Assembly: GCA_905216145.1 (NCBI GenBank)
Contig: CAJMST010000006.1
Coordinates: 1-64,000, forward strand
Length of the DNA: 64,000 nt
Reading direction: 5' to 3'
DNA from: an uncultured bacterium
GTDB taxonomy: Bacteria > Actinomycetota > Coriobacteriia > Coriobacteriales > Coriobacteriaceae
The translations under genes were made by a program, and so were the position numbers. The notes beneath the pieces were generated by a model. That model had not been told where the DNA came from. It ran no database searches and saw only the letters and a program-made list of their open reading frames with translations. Below, one piece after another: positions 33,515 to 42,792 of this stretch; the stretch's first letter is position 1, and the number at the start of each line of letters is the position of its first letter.

Positions 33515-35511
33515 TGGCCGAAAAACTCCGCGTCTGCTGCTCGCCAGGGGCGGAAGGTGGCAGGGTCGATCTTTACGTGTGCCGCGGCGGGTACGTCGTA
33601 CCATTTGACCGTGTAACCGGCGCCGTGAGAGCAAAAAACCGAGTCGGGCGTGTTGGGCAGATCGGCCTCGGGCTCATAGGCGGCCGTCTCGATTACGTGC
33701 TCGGCATCATGGCAAGCCGCATAGCCGGCGAACTCCAGGTACAGATGCCCGCGACCGCTCGTGTAGGCAGCCACCTCCAGCGCATAATCCTGCACCTCGG
33801 ATGCTGGCACGCGACCCACAAGCTTTGCCCGGTCTCCCGCCATCGCCGGCGGCTCGTACTCGGCACCCATGCGCGTGGCATCCGAGAGCGCCCGGCCCAC
33901 GCATTCCCCCGGCACCTCGAGCTCAAAGCGATACCACGGCTCCAACAGCACCGCCGCGCCGGCCTCACGCGCCTGCATGAGCCCCTGGCGAATCGCGCGA
34001 TACGTGGCCTGGCGAAAATCGCCGCCCTCGGTGTGCTTGGCATGCGCACGGCCGCCCGTGAGCGTAATGCGCACATCGGTGATGGGCGAGCCGGTCAGCA
34101 CGCCCAGGTGATCGCGCTCCATAGCGTTGGTGAGCGCCAGACGTTGCCAGTTAAGATCGAGCTCGTCGGTCGAGGTCACGGTGCCAAACTGCACGCCCGA
34201 ACCCGCTGGCAACGGCTCCAGGCGCAGATGCACCTCGGCATAGTGGCGCAGTGGCTCAAAGTGGCCCACGCCCTCGACCGGCTGCGAAATGGTCTCCTTA
34301 TAGAGAATGCCGCCAGACTCAAACGCAACCGAAAGGCCAAAGCGATCGGCCAACACCCGCTGCACGACCTCGAGTTGCACGGCGCCCATCAACTGCAAAT
34401 GAATCTGCTCAAGATGAGTGTTCCAGCTTACGCCGAGCATGGGATCTTCGTCCGCCAACTCAGTCAGTGCTTTGAACACCGCATGGACATCGTGTTCGCC
34501 CGGAAGCACCGTATAGGTGAGGACCGGCGCAATGACAGGCGCATCGCCCGCGGGCTCCGCGCCCAGGGCGTCCCCCGGGCGAACGTGCGCAAGACCCGTC
34601 ACGGCACAAATACCGCCAGCAGCAACTTCTTGGGCAAGCTCATACTTTTCGCCGTTATAGATGCGTACCTGATCGACCTTCTGCTCCCATGCCTCGGCAC
34701 CGGAACGTCCGTCAATCATCTGCTTGGCATGCAGCGTGCCGCCGGTCACTTTAACCCAAGCCAAGCGCTCACCACGATCCCCGCGGCTCACGCGGTAGAC
34801 GCGCGCAGCAAACTCCGGGAGCCATGCCCGTTCGCGCATCAGCGCACATATGCCATCCAGCAGCTCGTCCACGCCTTGATCCCTGAGCGCCGAGCCGGCA
34901 AAACAGGGAAAGAGCTTGCGCTCGGCAACCATGCGCGACAGCGTTGCGACAGAAAGCTCACCCGCCTCAAGAAACTCCTCGAGCGCTTCTTCGTCTAACG
35001 CGGCAGCGTCTTCCTGAACGCCACCACCCGTCAGCAGTTCGTTGGCATCCAGGCAGCCCTCGGAAAGACGTTGCCCAAGTTGTGCCAGCAAAACATCGCG
35101 GCCGGGATTCTCCAAATCGATTTTGTTGATATAGATGAACGTCGGGATGTCATAGCGTGCAAGCAGGCGCCACAGGGTTTCGGTGTGCCCCTGCACGCCG
35201 TCGTTGGCGCCCACAACTAAAATCGCGTAGTCCAGCGCGCGCAATGTGCGCTCCGCCTCGGCCGAAAAATCGACATGCCCCGGTGCATCCACAAGCATAA
35301 CGTGGGTATCGCCGTGGTCGAGCACAGCCTGCGACGAGAAAATCGTAATGCCACGCTCGCGCTCGATCTCGTCAGTGTCAAGATGCGAATCACCATCGTC
35401 CACGCGGCCGCGCTTGCGAATGCGACCCGCGTTGAACAGCATGGCCTCGGCCAGCGTGGTCTTGCCGGCATCGACATGCGCCAAGATTCCAACGACCGCT
35501 TGCTTCGACAT
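33508..35511 (-). CDS. TetM/EF-G-like ribosomal GTPase
   Basis: 667 aa from ATG at 35511 (AGAGGAGAG upstream). G motifs: AHVDAGKTT (G1), RGITI (G2), DAPGH (G3), NKID (G4). The domain order matches the TetM/TetO/TetW ribosomal protection proteins and their chromosomal relatives rather than EF-G itself. Many gut Actinobacteria and Firmicutes carry such core-genome homologues that do not give tetracycline resistance, and nothing mobile surrounds this copy, so resistance is not claimed. Expected role: ribosome-bound GTPase removing an inhibitor or assisting elongation. Confidence 0.88.
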   Translation of the reverse strand: MSKQAVVGILAHVDAGKTTLAEAMLFNAGRIRKRGRVDDGDSHLDTDEIERERGITIFSSQAVLDHGDTHVMLVDAPGHVDFSAEAERTLRALDYAILVVGANDGVQGHTETLWRLLARYDIPTFIYINKIDLENPGRDVLLAQLGQRLSEGCLDANELLTGGGVQEDAAALDEEALEEFLEAGELSVATLSRMVAERKLFPCFAGSALRDQGVDELLDGICALMRERAWLPEFAARVYRVSRGDRGERLAWVKVTGGTLHAKQMIDGRSGAEAWEQKVDQVRIYNGEKYELAQEVAAGGICAVTGLAHVRPGDALGAEPAGDAPVIAPVLTYTVLPGEHDVHAVFKALTELADEDPMLGVSWNTHLEQIHLQLMGAVQLEVVQRVLADRFGLSVAFESGGILYKETISQPVEGVGHFEPLRHYAEVHLRLEPLPAGSGVQFGTVTSTDELDLNWQRLALTNAMERDHLGVLTGSPITDVRITLTGGRAHAKHTEGGDFRQATYRAIRQGLMQAREAGAAVLLEPWYRFELEVPGECVGRALSDATRMGAEYEPPAMAGDRAKLVGRVPASEVQDYALEVAAYTSGRGHLYLEFAGYAACHDAEHVIETAAYEPEADLPNTPDSVFCSHGAGYTVKWYDVPAAAHVKIDPATFRPWRAADAEFFGHM

Positions 35512-35698
35512 GGCTCTCCTCTTATTGCAAGCCCATCGCACGCGGCAACGGGCGTCCTCGTTCCACACTGGATGATACAATTTACGGGCCGGCGGGCGAA
35601 GCGGGCCCTATCCCCCGACCGAGCTCATCGCCCCGCGTTGCCGCGCGGCGATTTTCGTAGGTTCGCGCCTTGCGAAAGCCGGCTTGCAAAACAGCGCA

Positions 35699-35738
35699 GC
35701 GAACGAAAATGGCCCCGGGTGGGACCATTTTCGTTCGC
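35699..35738. repeat. palindrome between the TetM-like and GNAT genes
   Basis: GCGAACGAAAATGG pairs with CCATTTTCGTTCGC around CCCCGGGTGGGA. It lies in a 254-bp intergenic stretch (35512-35765) in which no gene was seen. It is downstream of the GNAT gene, so it may terminate it. Confidence 0.6.
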
Positions 35739-35765
35739 GCGAATTATTGATATGAGGCGTCGCTC

Positions 35766-36257
35766 TTACGCCTCGCGCAGCCAATCAAACGCGACGCGCG
35801 GCGTACCGTCCGACACATATACGATACCGGCGCGCTTAAACCCGGCCTTGGCGATGGCTCCCTGCATAGGCAGGTTATCTTGGTGCGTGTCGATACGCAG
35901 ATGGTCGATACGTTCCTTGGCAAAGGTAAACATCGCGGCCGCAACGCCATGCGTGGTGCCGTTGGACGCCACACGGTGCAGCACGGCATATGGGGCGTCG
36001 CTGCGCCATTGCCCATCCTCAATGACGTCATAGCACTCGTCCGGGCCCGGCAAAAAGGCGAACGTCGCCACCACGCGGCCGTCGACTTCGCACACATAGC
36101 TGCCATCGGCGGCGATATCGGCAGCCAGCTGCTCGGCAGAAGGCGTGCCCTCGGGCCACTGCGTGGCGTTGCCATGTGCGCGCATAAAGGCGCGGGCTGC
36201 GTCATAGATAGCCATGACGGCGGGAATGTCGGTATCGAGGGTTTTTCTGATCATCAC
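35766..36257 (-). CDS. GNAT-family N-acetyltransferase
   Basis: 163 aa single-domain acetyltransferase: MIRKTLDTDIPAVMAIYDAA (beta1-alpha1), the central VCEVDGRVVATFAF, and the acetyl-CoA region ending in DTHQDNLPMQGAIAKAGFKR. The substrate is not predictable. Single gene, GAGG 10 nt before the ATG. Confidence 0.88.
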   Translation of the reverse strand: MMIRKTLDTDIPAVMAIYDAARAFMRAHGNATQWPEGTPSAEQLAADIAADGSYVCEVDGRVVATFAFLPGPDECYDVIEDGQWRSDAPYAVLHRVASNGTTHGVAAAMFTFAKERIDHLRIDTHQDNLPMQGAIAKAGFKRAGIVYVSDGTPRVAFDWLREA

Positions 36258-36331
36258 GCGGCGACCTCACGTTTATTGGTATCACTTTGGTTGAGCAATG
36301 ATACCAGCGTTTGGAGAGAGGCGCTAAGCAG

Positions 36332-36628
36332 ATGGGAAGCAAAAAGCGAGCCGCCTGGTCAAAGGCCAAAAGCGAGTTTTTGGGCGCTGCTACCGGCGGC
36401 GATATGAGTGACCTGTTTGCGCGCGAGGACGAGCGCCGCGACGCCCTAGACGCCGAGCGCGATGAAGCCTGGCGTTACAAGTCGTGCGAACGCAAAAACC
36501 GTTACGACACACGCGCCGAGGCCGAGGCCGTTATGGCCGACTGCGAAAACCGCGGGCGGCGTGGTTTGGCCTGCTACAAATGTGAATACTGCGGCGGCTG
36601 GCACCTGACGTCGCACCCTTGGAAATAG
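36332..36628 (+). CDS. small basic protein with a C-terminal zinc-ribbon-like motif
   Basis: 98 aa from ATG at 36332 (GGAGAGAGG about 10 nt upstream). Basic N-terminus (MGSKKRAAWSKAKSEF), central acidic/arginine helix and a C-terminal CYKCEYCGGWHLT that would make a Cys/His zinc site together with an earlier Cys. Similar short proteins occur in Actinobacteria without known function; nucleic-acid binding is possible. Confidence 0.7.
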   Translation: MGSKKRAAWSKAKSEFLGAATGGDMSDLFAREDERRDALDAERDEAWRYKSCERKNRYDTRAEAEAVMADCENRGRRGLACYKCEYCGGWHLTSHPWK

Positions 36629-36676
36629 GGACCGCATCGGCACGGCACTAGCGAAGCCCCGGTAATCGCACGCAAG

Positions 36677-37381
36677 CTACGGGCGCGGCGGCACCAAAAC
36701 ATCGTAACGAACGGCCTTGCCCGCAAGTTGATAGCTCGGCTTAACGCCGGCAAGCAGCGGGCCCTTCACCGGCCGCTTGATAACGACCTTGCGCGGGTGC
36801 ACCGCAAGCGCGGCTTCGACCAGCGTCTCCTCATCGGTACATGGCCGTTCCAGATGGTGCAAGAGTTGGAACTTCTTTTTGACCGCCGCACTTTTGGTGC
36901 GCTCGGGAAACATGGGGTCCAGATACACCACGTCGGGAGCCGCGAGCTCGCCCTGCTCGATCAGCTCAGCTGTATGGCGAAGGCCGGCAATGCTGTCCTC
37001 GCCCGCATGAAGGCGCATGCGAGCCACGGCAGCCGCAAGCGCCGGATCATCTGCCGCGCGATCCAGGGCATCCTTGAGGAGCGCCGCGATCACGCAATCC
37101 TGCTCATACAGATCGACGGTAAAGCCCGCGGCCGCCAGCAGCAGCGAATCCTCGCCAAAGCCCGCCGTGGCATCAATCGCCCATGGCCGCTCGATGCCTT
37201 TTGCGCGCGCAGCCTTTACCAGCAACTCTTGTTGCAGACGGCCCTGTTTAAGCCGCGGAAGCATGCGGGTAAAATCGGCGCGCAGCTCCATCGTGCCGTC
37301 GGTGAGCGTGAGGCCCTCGGACTTCCCGATCAGCTCAAGCCCCGCAGCCCGAGCAACAGAAAAGGGATCGACGACGCCCAT
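36677..37381 (-). CDS. rsmJ: 16S rRNA (guanine-1516-N2)-methyltransferase
   Basis: 234 aa with AAGGAG before the start. SAM-binding motif DATAGFGEDSLLLAAAG and the catalytic YLDPMFPERTKSAAVKKKFQ, both diagnostic for RsmJ. It modifies G1516 of 16S rRNA (E. coli numbering). Stand-alone gene. Confidence 0.9.
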   Translation of the reverse strand: MGVVDPFSVARAAGLELIGKSEGLTLTDGTMELRADFTRMLPRLKQGRLQQELLVKAARAKGIERPWAIDATAGFGEDSLLLAAAGFTVDLYEQDCVIAALLKDALDRAADDPALAAAVARMRLHAGEDSIAGLRHTAELIEQGELAAPDVVYLDPMFPERTKSAAVKKKFQLLHHLERPCTDEETLVEAALAVHPRKVVIKRPVKGPLLAGVKPSYQLAGKAVRYDVLVPPRP

Positions 37382-37444
37382 GGGTACTCCTTAACAAGCA
37401 AAACGAATACGCGAGCGCCGTTTATGTCGGCACCCAACCGTCCG

Positions 37445-37588
37445 CTATTGTCCCACATGCGACATGGTCCACAGCATCCCGATGCAAAGCACCGCCATCA
37501 ATCCCGTGCACACGGCAGCGATCACAGAATCACCCATGCGCCTTCCCAACGACCGCGGCTCGCCCACTTGCTCTGCTCCGTACATCAT
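37445..37588 (-). CDS. 47-aa small membrane protein
   Basis: Short gene with an excellent ribosome binding site (AAGGAGGAGCC then ATG). It encodes a charged N-terminal part (MMYGAEQVGEPRSLGRRMGD), one hydrophobic helix (SVIAAVCTGLMAVLCIGMLW) and the tail TMSHVGQ. Predicted single-span protein, N-terminus in. Located 63 bp upstream of rsmJ on the same strand. No known family recognised; similar small ORFs are easily missed by annotation. Confidence 0.65.
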   Translation of the reverse strand: MMYGAEQVGEPRSLGRRMGDSVIAAVCTGLMAVLCIGMLWTMSHVGQ

Positions 37589-37817
37589 GGCTCCTCCTTG
37601 AGACTAGCTCCTTGTTACGGCCTCATCATCTCAGCGCCGCACATGAGCTGCCATCGATTTGGCTTACGTCCAGCTTTCCTTTTTGAAAGGTTGGACCGTA
37701 CAGGCAAGAGACGCTTTCAAACGCATGCATCGCCCCGTTGAACTACAATGTGCTTCACGATATGTGCCGCAACCTGGGTGCGACAGATTCTCCGCGCCCG
37801 CATCGAAAGGACCAGCT

Positions 37818-38219
37818 ATGAGCGCCGCTCGCAAGACACTCAAAATCCTTGCCCTGATTTATTTTGTTCTGGGCATCGCCAGTCTCGTCATTGGAATCGC
37901 CGGTATCGCGACCGGCAAGCTCGAGTCCACCTACGGGTCGAACGCCATGCTCGCCGCGGTCGTGCTGGTCGCCAAGGGCCTCATCGATCTCGCCGCAGGT
38001 GTTGCGGGTATCAAGGGCGCCAACAAGCCTTCGCAGGTGGATGGCGCGTTTAAGCTCGGCATCGTCGCCGCGGCAGCCACGCTCCTCCAGGCCGTGCTCA
38101 CGCTTCCCGCGCTCGGCGGCAGCGCCGTCAATATCGTCGCCTTTGTCATCGTGGTGTACGACCTGTTCTTTGTTCAGCAGGCACACGCCGTTAAGGCCGA
38201 GAACAAGGACCGCCTGTAA
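37818..38219 (+). CDS. four-TM membrane protein of unknown function
   Basis: 133 aa from ATG at 37818 (GAAAGGA upstream; a longer open frame to 37659 has no start signal). Four hydrophobic segments: LALIYFVLGIASLVIGIAGI, LAAVVLVAKGLIDLAAGVAG, LGIVAAAATLLQAVLTLPAL and VNIVAFVIVVYDLFFVQQ. No catalytic residues. Followed by a strong terminator. The function is not known. Confidence 0.8.
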   Translation: MSAARKTLKILALIYFVLGIASLVIGIAGIATGKLESTYGSNAMLAAVVLVAKGLIDLAAGVAGIKGANKPSQVDGAFKLGIVAAAATLLQAVLTLPALGGSAVNIVAFVIVVYDLFFVQQAHAVKAENKDRL

Positions 38220-38255
38220 GCGCTCGCGTCTCATAACCTCTGCAGCCAAGCAACT

Positions 38256-38294
38256 AAAAAGGGCCGATCGCGCATCTCCGCGGTCGGCCCTTTA
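38256..38294. terminator. terminator, probably bidirectional
   Basis: GGGCCGA-t-CGCG pairs with CGCG-g-TCGGCCC; flanked by AAAAA on the left and TTTA on the right, between convergent genes. Confidence 0.85.
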
Positions 38295-38310
38295 CGTTTG
38301 CCCAGATAAA

Positions 38311-38345
38311 ACCTGCCAAAATAAACCTGTCCCTTTTTGGTAGGT
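38311..38345. repeat. short palindromic repeat, stem type ACCTGCC, second copy
   Basis: Differs from 18791-18825 essentially by one base in the right arm (GGTAGGT), which keeps pairing through a G-U. It lies immediately 3' of the rlmA-like gene. Confidence 0.75.
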
Positions 38346-38347
38346 TG

Positions 38348-39163
38348 TTAGCTGTGGCGGTACTCGGCGATGATGAAGTCGATATCGGTCTGGAGCGTGT
38401 CCAAGTTTGCCAGGCGCTCTTTGTCGGCAGGGCGCGTGCGGTAGTAGTACGGCGTCATCTGGAACACCGCCTCGATATCGGCCTGGGTCTGAAGCGTAAT
38501 ATTCGCAGACACCCGCTGTGTTCCGACCAACTCGAGCCCGGTGGTCTTCGGCAGCTTCTCATCGTTAAGGTACGGCGTGTCGTAGAGCACCTCCTTGAGC
38601 CCAAACAGATGACGGGCACCCGGCACCACGGTGTAGAGCGAGCCCTCTGGCGCCAGCACGCGGGCAAATTCGCGCTCGTTAAAGGGAGCAAAGAGTTCGG
38701 TCACCATATCGAAGGTGCCATCGGCCACGGGGATATCCTTCATGTTGGCCACAAAGTAGGTCGCATCGCCGCGCTTGGCGGCCAGGCGCACCATCTCTTT
38801 GCCCAGGTCGAAACCGTAAGCATCCACGCCCGGCACCGCGCCCATGGCGCTGGTATAGTAGCCCTCGCCGCAGCAAATATCGAGCAAGGTCAGCTGCTTG
38901 CCCGTAGACACCCCGTGCTCTGCCGCCCGCTCGTGCACCAGCTCGACCATCGCATCGCGCAACGGCGCGTAGTATCCACGGTTCAGAAAGTCACGACGGC
39001 TGCGCGCCTGCGACTTGGGATCGCCCATGGAGTCGCCGCTCTTGGACGAGCGCAGTAGATATAGATAGCCCTCGCGCGCACGGTCAAACCGGTGTCCGCC
39101 CGCGCATGCAGCACCGCGCTCATTGTCCGCCAACGGCTCATGGCAAACGGGACACAACAACAT
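38348..39163 (-). CDS. 23S rRNA (guanine-N1)-methyltransferase, RlmA family
   Basis: 271 aa, AAGGAG before the ATG. N-terminal zinc finger CPVC...C...H and HRFDRAREGYLYLL are diagnostic for RlmA(I)/RlmA(II), which methylate G745 or G748. SAM site LLDICCGEGYYTSAM. Which of the two positions cannot be read. Family members in Gram-positives (TlrB) affect tylosin sensitivity; that is not claimed here. Confidence 0.9.
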   Translation of the reverse strand: MLLCPVCHEPLADNERGAACAGGHRFDRAREGYLYLLRSSKSGDSMGDPKSQARSRRDFLNRGYYAPLRDAMVELVHERAAEHGVSTGKQLTLLDICCGEGYYTSAMGAVPGVDAYGFDLGKEMVRLAAKRGDATYFVANMKDIPVADGTFDMVTELFAPFNEREFARVLAPEGSLYTVVPGARHLFGLKEVLYDTPYLNDEKLPKTTGLELVGTQRVSANITLQTQADIEAVFQMTPYYYRTRPADKERLANLDTLQTDIDFIIAEYRHS

Positions 39164-39220
39164 GGCAACTCCTTAGCGCGAACAACACAACGTCCACCAT
39201 TGTCGCACGCCTTCCCCACC

Positions 39221-39302
39221 TAGTCATTGGGGACGTTCTTGAATGACTAAGGAGTGTCCCCAGCTGCCGACAGAAAAGGAACGTCCCTAAGTGCCGACTG
39301 GT
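39221..39302. repeat. composite palindromic repeats (stem types TAGTCAT and GCCGAC)
   Basis: TAGTCAT-TGGGGACGTTCTTGA-ATGACTA at 39221-39249 is directly followed by a second, reverse-oriented unit with GTCCC cores and CTGCCGAC/GTGCCGAC arms up to about 39300. Both cores are of the GGGAC-(A/G)-TTC type. They occupy the divergent intergenic region of the rlmA-like and MATE genes. Confidence 0.7.
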
Positions 39303-39366
39303 TGCATTAGGAGTATCATCGTCTGCGCAAATAAGCACGAAAGAGCATGTTAGAGATTGAGAGCGT

Positions 39367-40749
39367 ATGGCCGATACCGCATCTAAGCACATTGACATGA
39401 CCACCGGATCTCTGTGGCGCAATATTCCCCTGTTCGCCTTCCCCGTGGCCGCCACGAGCATCTTGGAGCAGCTGTCGAACCTCATCGCCACGGTCATCAT
39501 CGGTAACTTCTCGGGCGACCAGGGAACCCTCGCCATGGCGGCGGTCGGCTCCAATGTTCCGCTTACCAGTCTTATGCTCAACCTGTTTATTGGCATGTCG
39601 CTTGGCTCCAACGTGGTCATCGCCAACGCTATCGGCCGCAACGATCAGAGCATGGTCAAACGCGCCGTCCATACCTCGATTTTAATGGCGCTCGTAGGCT
39701 TTGTCGTCATCGCGCTGGGCGAGATCTTTGCCGAGCCCATGCTCGCCGCGCTCAATGTTCCCGCCGAAACCATGCCGCTCGCTTCGCTCTACCTGCGCAT
39801 CTTTTTGCTCAGCCTGCCCTCGATCTTGCTCTACAACTTTGAGGCCGCGATTTTCCGCTCCGTCGGCATCACCCGCATGCCGCTGCAAGCGCTTGCTGTG
39901 TCCACCGTCCTCAACATTGGCCTGGACCTCATCTTTGTCCCCATACTCCACTGGGGCGTCGCGGGCGTCGCCATCGCCACCGCCATCGCCTACACCGTCA
40001 GCGCCGCTACACTCTTTATCCGCCTGCTCAAGACCGACTCCGTCGTCCGCGTCACCCCACGCGACCTGGCTATCGACCCCGTCGCCCTCAAGCGCATCGT
40101 CAAGATCGGCCTGCCCGCCGGCATCCAAAGCGCCGTCTTTGCCGTCGCCAACATCATCATCCAGTCCGCCATCAACAGCCTGGGCACAGAGGTCATGGCG
40201 GCATCGAGCGCCGCCATGAGCCTAGAGTACGTGTGCTACAACCTGCTCAACAGCTTTAGCCAGGCCTGCACCACCTTTGTGGGACAAAACCACGGTGCCC
40301 GCCAGATCGACCGCTGCACCAAGACGCTCAAGGTCTGCCTGGTCGAAGGCGGTATCGTTGCCCTCACCACGATTATCGTTATTGTCGGCCTCGGGCGCGA
40401 AATCCTATCGCTGTTCAACAGCGATCCCAACATCGTCTCGATCGGCTATATCCGCGTGTGCTCGATTTTCCCGGCGTACGCCTTTAGCATGTTCTACGAA
40501 AACATGTCCGGCTACCTGCGCGGCTTTGGTATCTCGCTCATGCCCGCCCTCATCACCATGATCTGTGTCTGCGGCATCCGCTTCTATTGGGTGTTCTGCG
40601 TGTTCCCGCACTTCCGCACCTTTGCGAACATCATGATGGTCTACCCCATCAGCCTGGGCACCACGGCGTTCTTTATGGTCGTGGCGGTATTACTCTGCCA
40701 CCCGGCACGCACCTATCGCGCCGCCCAAGCCAAAGCGACAGCCCGCTAA
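39367..40749 (+). CDS. MATE-family efflux transporter
   Basis: 460 aa, twelve membrane segments in two halves, with MATE hallmarks in the first half (LWRNIPLFAFPVAATSILEQ, GNFSGDQGTLAMAAVGSN). Exports cationic drugs or metabolites in exchange for Na+ or H+; coupling ion and substrate unknown. Stand-alone gene; the upstream region is filled by repeats. Confidence 0.9.
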   Translation: MADTASKHIDMTTGSLWRNIPLFAFPVAATSILEQLSNLIATVIIGNFSGDQGTLAMAAVGSNVPLTSLMLNLFIGMSLGSNVVIANAIGRNDQSMVKRAVHTSILMALVGFVVIALGEIFAEPMLAALNVPAETMPLASLYLRIFLLSLPSILLYNFEAAIFRSVGITRMPLQALAVSTVLNIGLDLIFVPILHWGVAGVAIATAIAYTVSAATLFIRLLKTDSVVRVTPRDLAIDPVALKRIVKIGLPAGIQSAVFAVANIIIQSAINSLGTEVMAASSAAMSLEYVCYNLLNSFSQACTTFVGQNHGARQIDRCTKTLKVCLVEGGIVALTTIIVIVGLGREILSLFNSDPNIVSIGYIRVCSIFPAYAFSMFYENMSGYLRGFGISLMPALITMICVCGIRFYWVFCVFPHFRTFANIMMVYPISLGTTAFFMVVAVLLCHPARTYRAAQAKATAR

Positions 40750-40776
40750 ACACCGCACTCAACGCCACGCCAGTCA

Positions 40777-41643
40777 TTAATTGACAATATGCGAGCTCAT
40801 ATAGTCGATAAAGCGCCTCGTGGCGATGGGCATGGTGTCCCAGCTGCGCCAGGCGGCCACCACGTCGCGCGAGGGGGCATGCACGATAGGCCGCACACGG
40901 ATATCGGCTTGCACGCCCTCAACGGTACGGCGATAAAGCATACTCACGCCTAGGCCCTCCTCGACCATCGCCATGATTGTGTAGTCGTCGGTCACCTCAC
41001 TCGTCACGTGCGGCGACAGCCCATGCGCCGCAAATGCATCGAGCACCAGGCTCTGTTCGCCCTCATCCAGCAACACAAACGGCTCGGACGCCAGGTCGGC
41101 GAGCGTCACCTTCTCCTTTGCCGCCAGCGGATGCGCGGCCGGCAGCAGTGCCACCAACTCGTCGTGATAGACCACGCGCTTCTCGAGCCCCGCGGTAAAC
41201 CCGCGTGCCGTAAAGCAAAAATCGACCACGCCATCGTGCACCCACTGGGCGTTGCGCGTGTAATCGCCCTGCTTGAGGGTAAAGTGCACGCCCGGGTGCA
41301 GGGCTCCAAAGTCGCGGATTACGCGCGGCAACACGGTACGGCTCACGTTGGTAAACGTCGCAATGCGAATATCAGTCGAGGAGAGCCCCAGCAGCTCCTG
41401 GCGCTTGCCCTCGAGCTCGGCCTCGGCAGTTACGATCTGTCGCAGATACGGCAGATACTGCTTGCCATCGCGCGTAAGCGACACACCCTGTTTTCCGCGC
41501 TCGATAAGCGTGGTACCCAGCTCGCGCTCGAGCGCTTTGACGGCCTGGCTCACCGCGCTTTGCGTATAGCCCAGCTCGTCGGCCGCACCCTTCAGGCTGC
41601 CGCGATCGACCACCATACATACAATCTGATACCGCGATGCCAT
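40777..41643 (-). CDS. LysR-family regulator (second LysR/EamA pair)
   Basis: 288 aa, GGAGG at 4 nt. HTH GSLKGAADELGYTQSAVSQA, followed by the effector-binding domain. Similar to the LysR at 1845-2702 (shared pattern in the effector domain, for example the HVTSEVTDDYTIMAMVEEGLGVSMLY stretch) and likewise divergent from an EamA transporter, which it probably controls. Confidence 0.9.
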   Translation of the reverse strand: MASRYQIVCMVVDRGSLKGAADELGYTQSAVSQAVKALERELGTTLIERGKQGVSLTRDGKQYLPYLRQIVTAEAELEGKRQELLGLSSTDIRIATFTNVSRTVLPRVIRDFGALHPGVHFTLKQGDYTRNAQWVHDGVVDFCFTARGFTAGLEKRVVYHDELVALLPAAHPLAAKEKVTLADLASEPFVLLDEGEQSLVLDAFAAHGLSPHVTSEVTDDYTIMAMVEEGLGVSMLYRRTVEGVQADIRVRPIVHAPSRDVVAAWRSWDTMPIATRRFIDYMSSHIVN

Positions 41644-41691
41644 CGTGCCTCCACATCGACGCAGCCGTAAAACGTTTTGCCAGGGCTTTTC

Positions 41692-41721
41692 CTAATGACA
41701 TTAGCATTTCTTAATTATACT
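41692..41721 (+). promoter_or_regulatory. operator and -10 region in the second LysR/EamA intergenic
   Basis: The 13-bp palindrome CTAATGACATTAG (41692-41704) and a TATACT -10 at 41716-41721 lie between the divergent genes. Assignment to the LysR protein is inferred. Confidence 0.45.
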
Positions 41722-41801
41722 GAAGATACATTCGCTTTACTGCATCAAAATCTGGGAGCAGAATCCTTTTTGTGAAACCGTTCTGTAACAAAAGGAGTCC
41801 C

Positions 41802-42704
41802 ATGGATCGCAAAAAAGCAATCGCGCTCTCATTTTCCGTTCCCGTCGCATGGGGCTTTTCGTATCCCCTCATGAAGATCGGCATGGACAGCATGAACGCC
41901 ACGAGCATCGTCGCGCTACGCTGCATCATCGCCTTTGCGGCCTGCCTGTTGCTCTTCCACAAGCGCGCGTTCCGCATCAACCGCGACCTTATGGTTCGCG
42001 CCGCCATCATCGGCGCCATCATGGCAACCGAGCTCACCTGCATGTGCCTGGGCTCCAGCCTCACCTCTGCCTCCACTGCCGGCTTTTTGCAGAGCCTGAC
42101 GGTCGTAATCGTGCCGTTTGCCAACGCCGCCCTGCTGCGCCGTGCCCCCGAGCGCAAAGTGCTCGTCGGCACCGCCATCGTCACCTGCGGCATGCTGCTG
42201 CTCTCGGGCGCCGACTTTACCAGCCTGAATCCCGGTGCGATCATCATGCTGCTCTCGGCCTTTATCTATGCCAGCCACATTATCGTGGCCAAGCGCTTTG
42301 TCGAAGAAGTCGACCCGCTGGCTCTGGGCGTTTGGCAGCTGGGCTTCGGCGGATTATTCTCGGGTATCGCCGCATTCACCTTTGGCGCTTTCACGCTTCC
42401 CGGCACGCCCAGCGAGATCGTGGTCGTCGTTGTGCTCGCACTCATCTGCTCTGCCTACGGCTTTATCACCCAGACGCTCGTTCAGCCCCACGTGCCAGCC
42501 GAGACCACCGGCTTCGCCTTCTCGCTCGAGCCGGTCTGCTCCGCCGTCTTCTCGTTCTTCCTGGTCGGCGAGGTCCTGAGCCCCATCGCATTCTTTGGCG
42601 CCGCCCTCATCCTCACCGGCGTCATGGTTGCAACCGTCGAGCTTCCGCGCCTTCGCGCACATGGACAGGCTCGTATGGCAGGAGCGCCCGAACGCACCTC
42701 GTAG
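41802..42704 (+). CDS. EamA/DMT-superfamily permease (second LysR/EamA pair)
   Basis: 300 aa from ATG at 41802 (AAAGGAG at 5 nt). Ten-TM EamA transporter with both repeats (VAWGFSYPLMKIGMDSM; FGAALILTGVMVATVE). Divergent from its LysR. It is not closely alike to the EamA at 2821, so the pair may be an old duplication or two separate recruitments. Substrate unknown. Confidence 0.88.
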   Translation: MDRKKAIALSFSVPVAWGFSYPLMKIGMDSMNATSIVALRCIIAFAACLLLFHKRAFRINRDLMVRAAIIGAIMATELTCMCLGSSLTSASTAGFLQSLTVVIVPFANAALLRRAPERKVLVGTAIVTCGMLLLSGADFTSLNPGAIIMLLSAFIYASHIIVAKRFVEEVDPLALGVWQLGFGGLFSGIAAFTFGAFTLPGTPSEIVVVVVLALICSAYGFITQTLVQPHVPAETTGFAFSLEPVCSAVFSFFLVGEVLSPIAFFGAALILTGVMVATVELPRLRAHGQARMAGAPERTS

Positions 42705-42792
42705 ACCCCGCTCTTCATGCAGCCGCGGCATAAAGGCAACCGGTGCGCCTTTACAATAGATGCCAACAGAGCATCTGCCATAAAGGAGCCCC

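Noticed and set aside
33508..35511. Tetracycline-resistance gene
   Set aside because: It is TetM-like, but chromosomal homologues without resistance are common and no mobile or regulatory tet features surround it.
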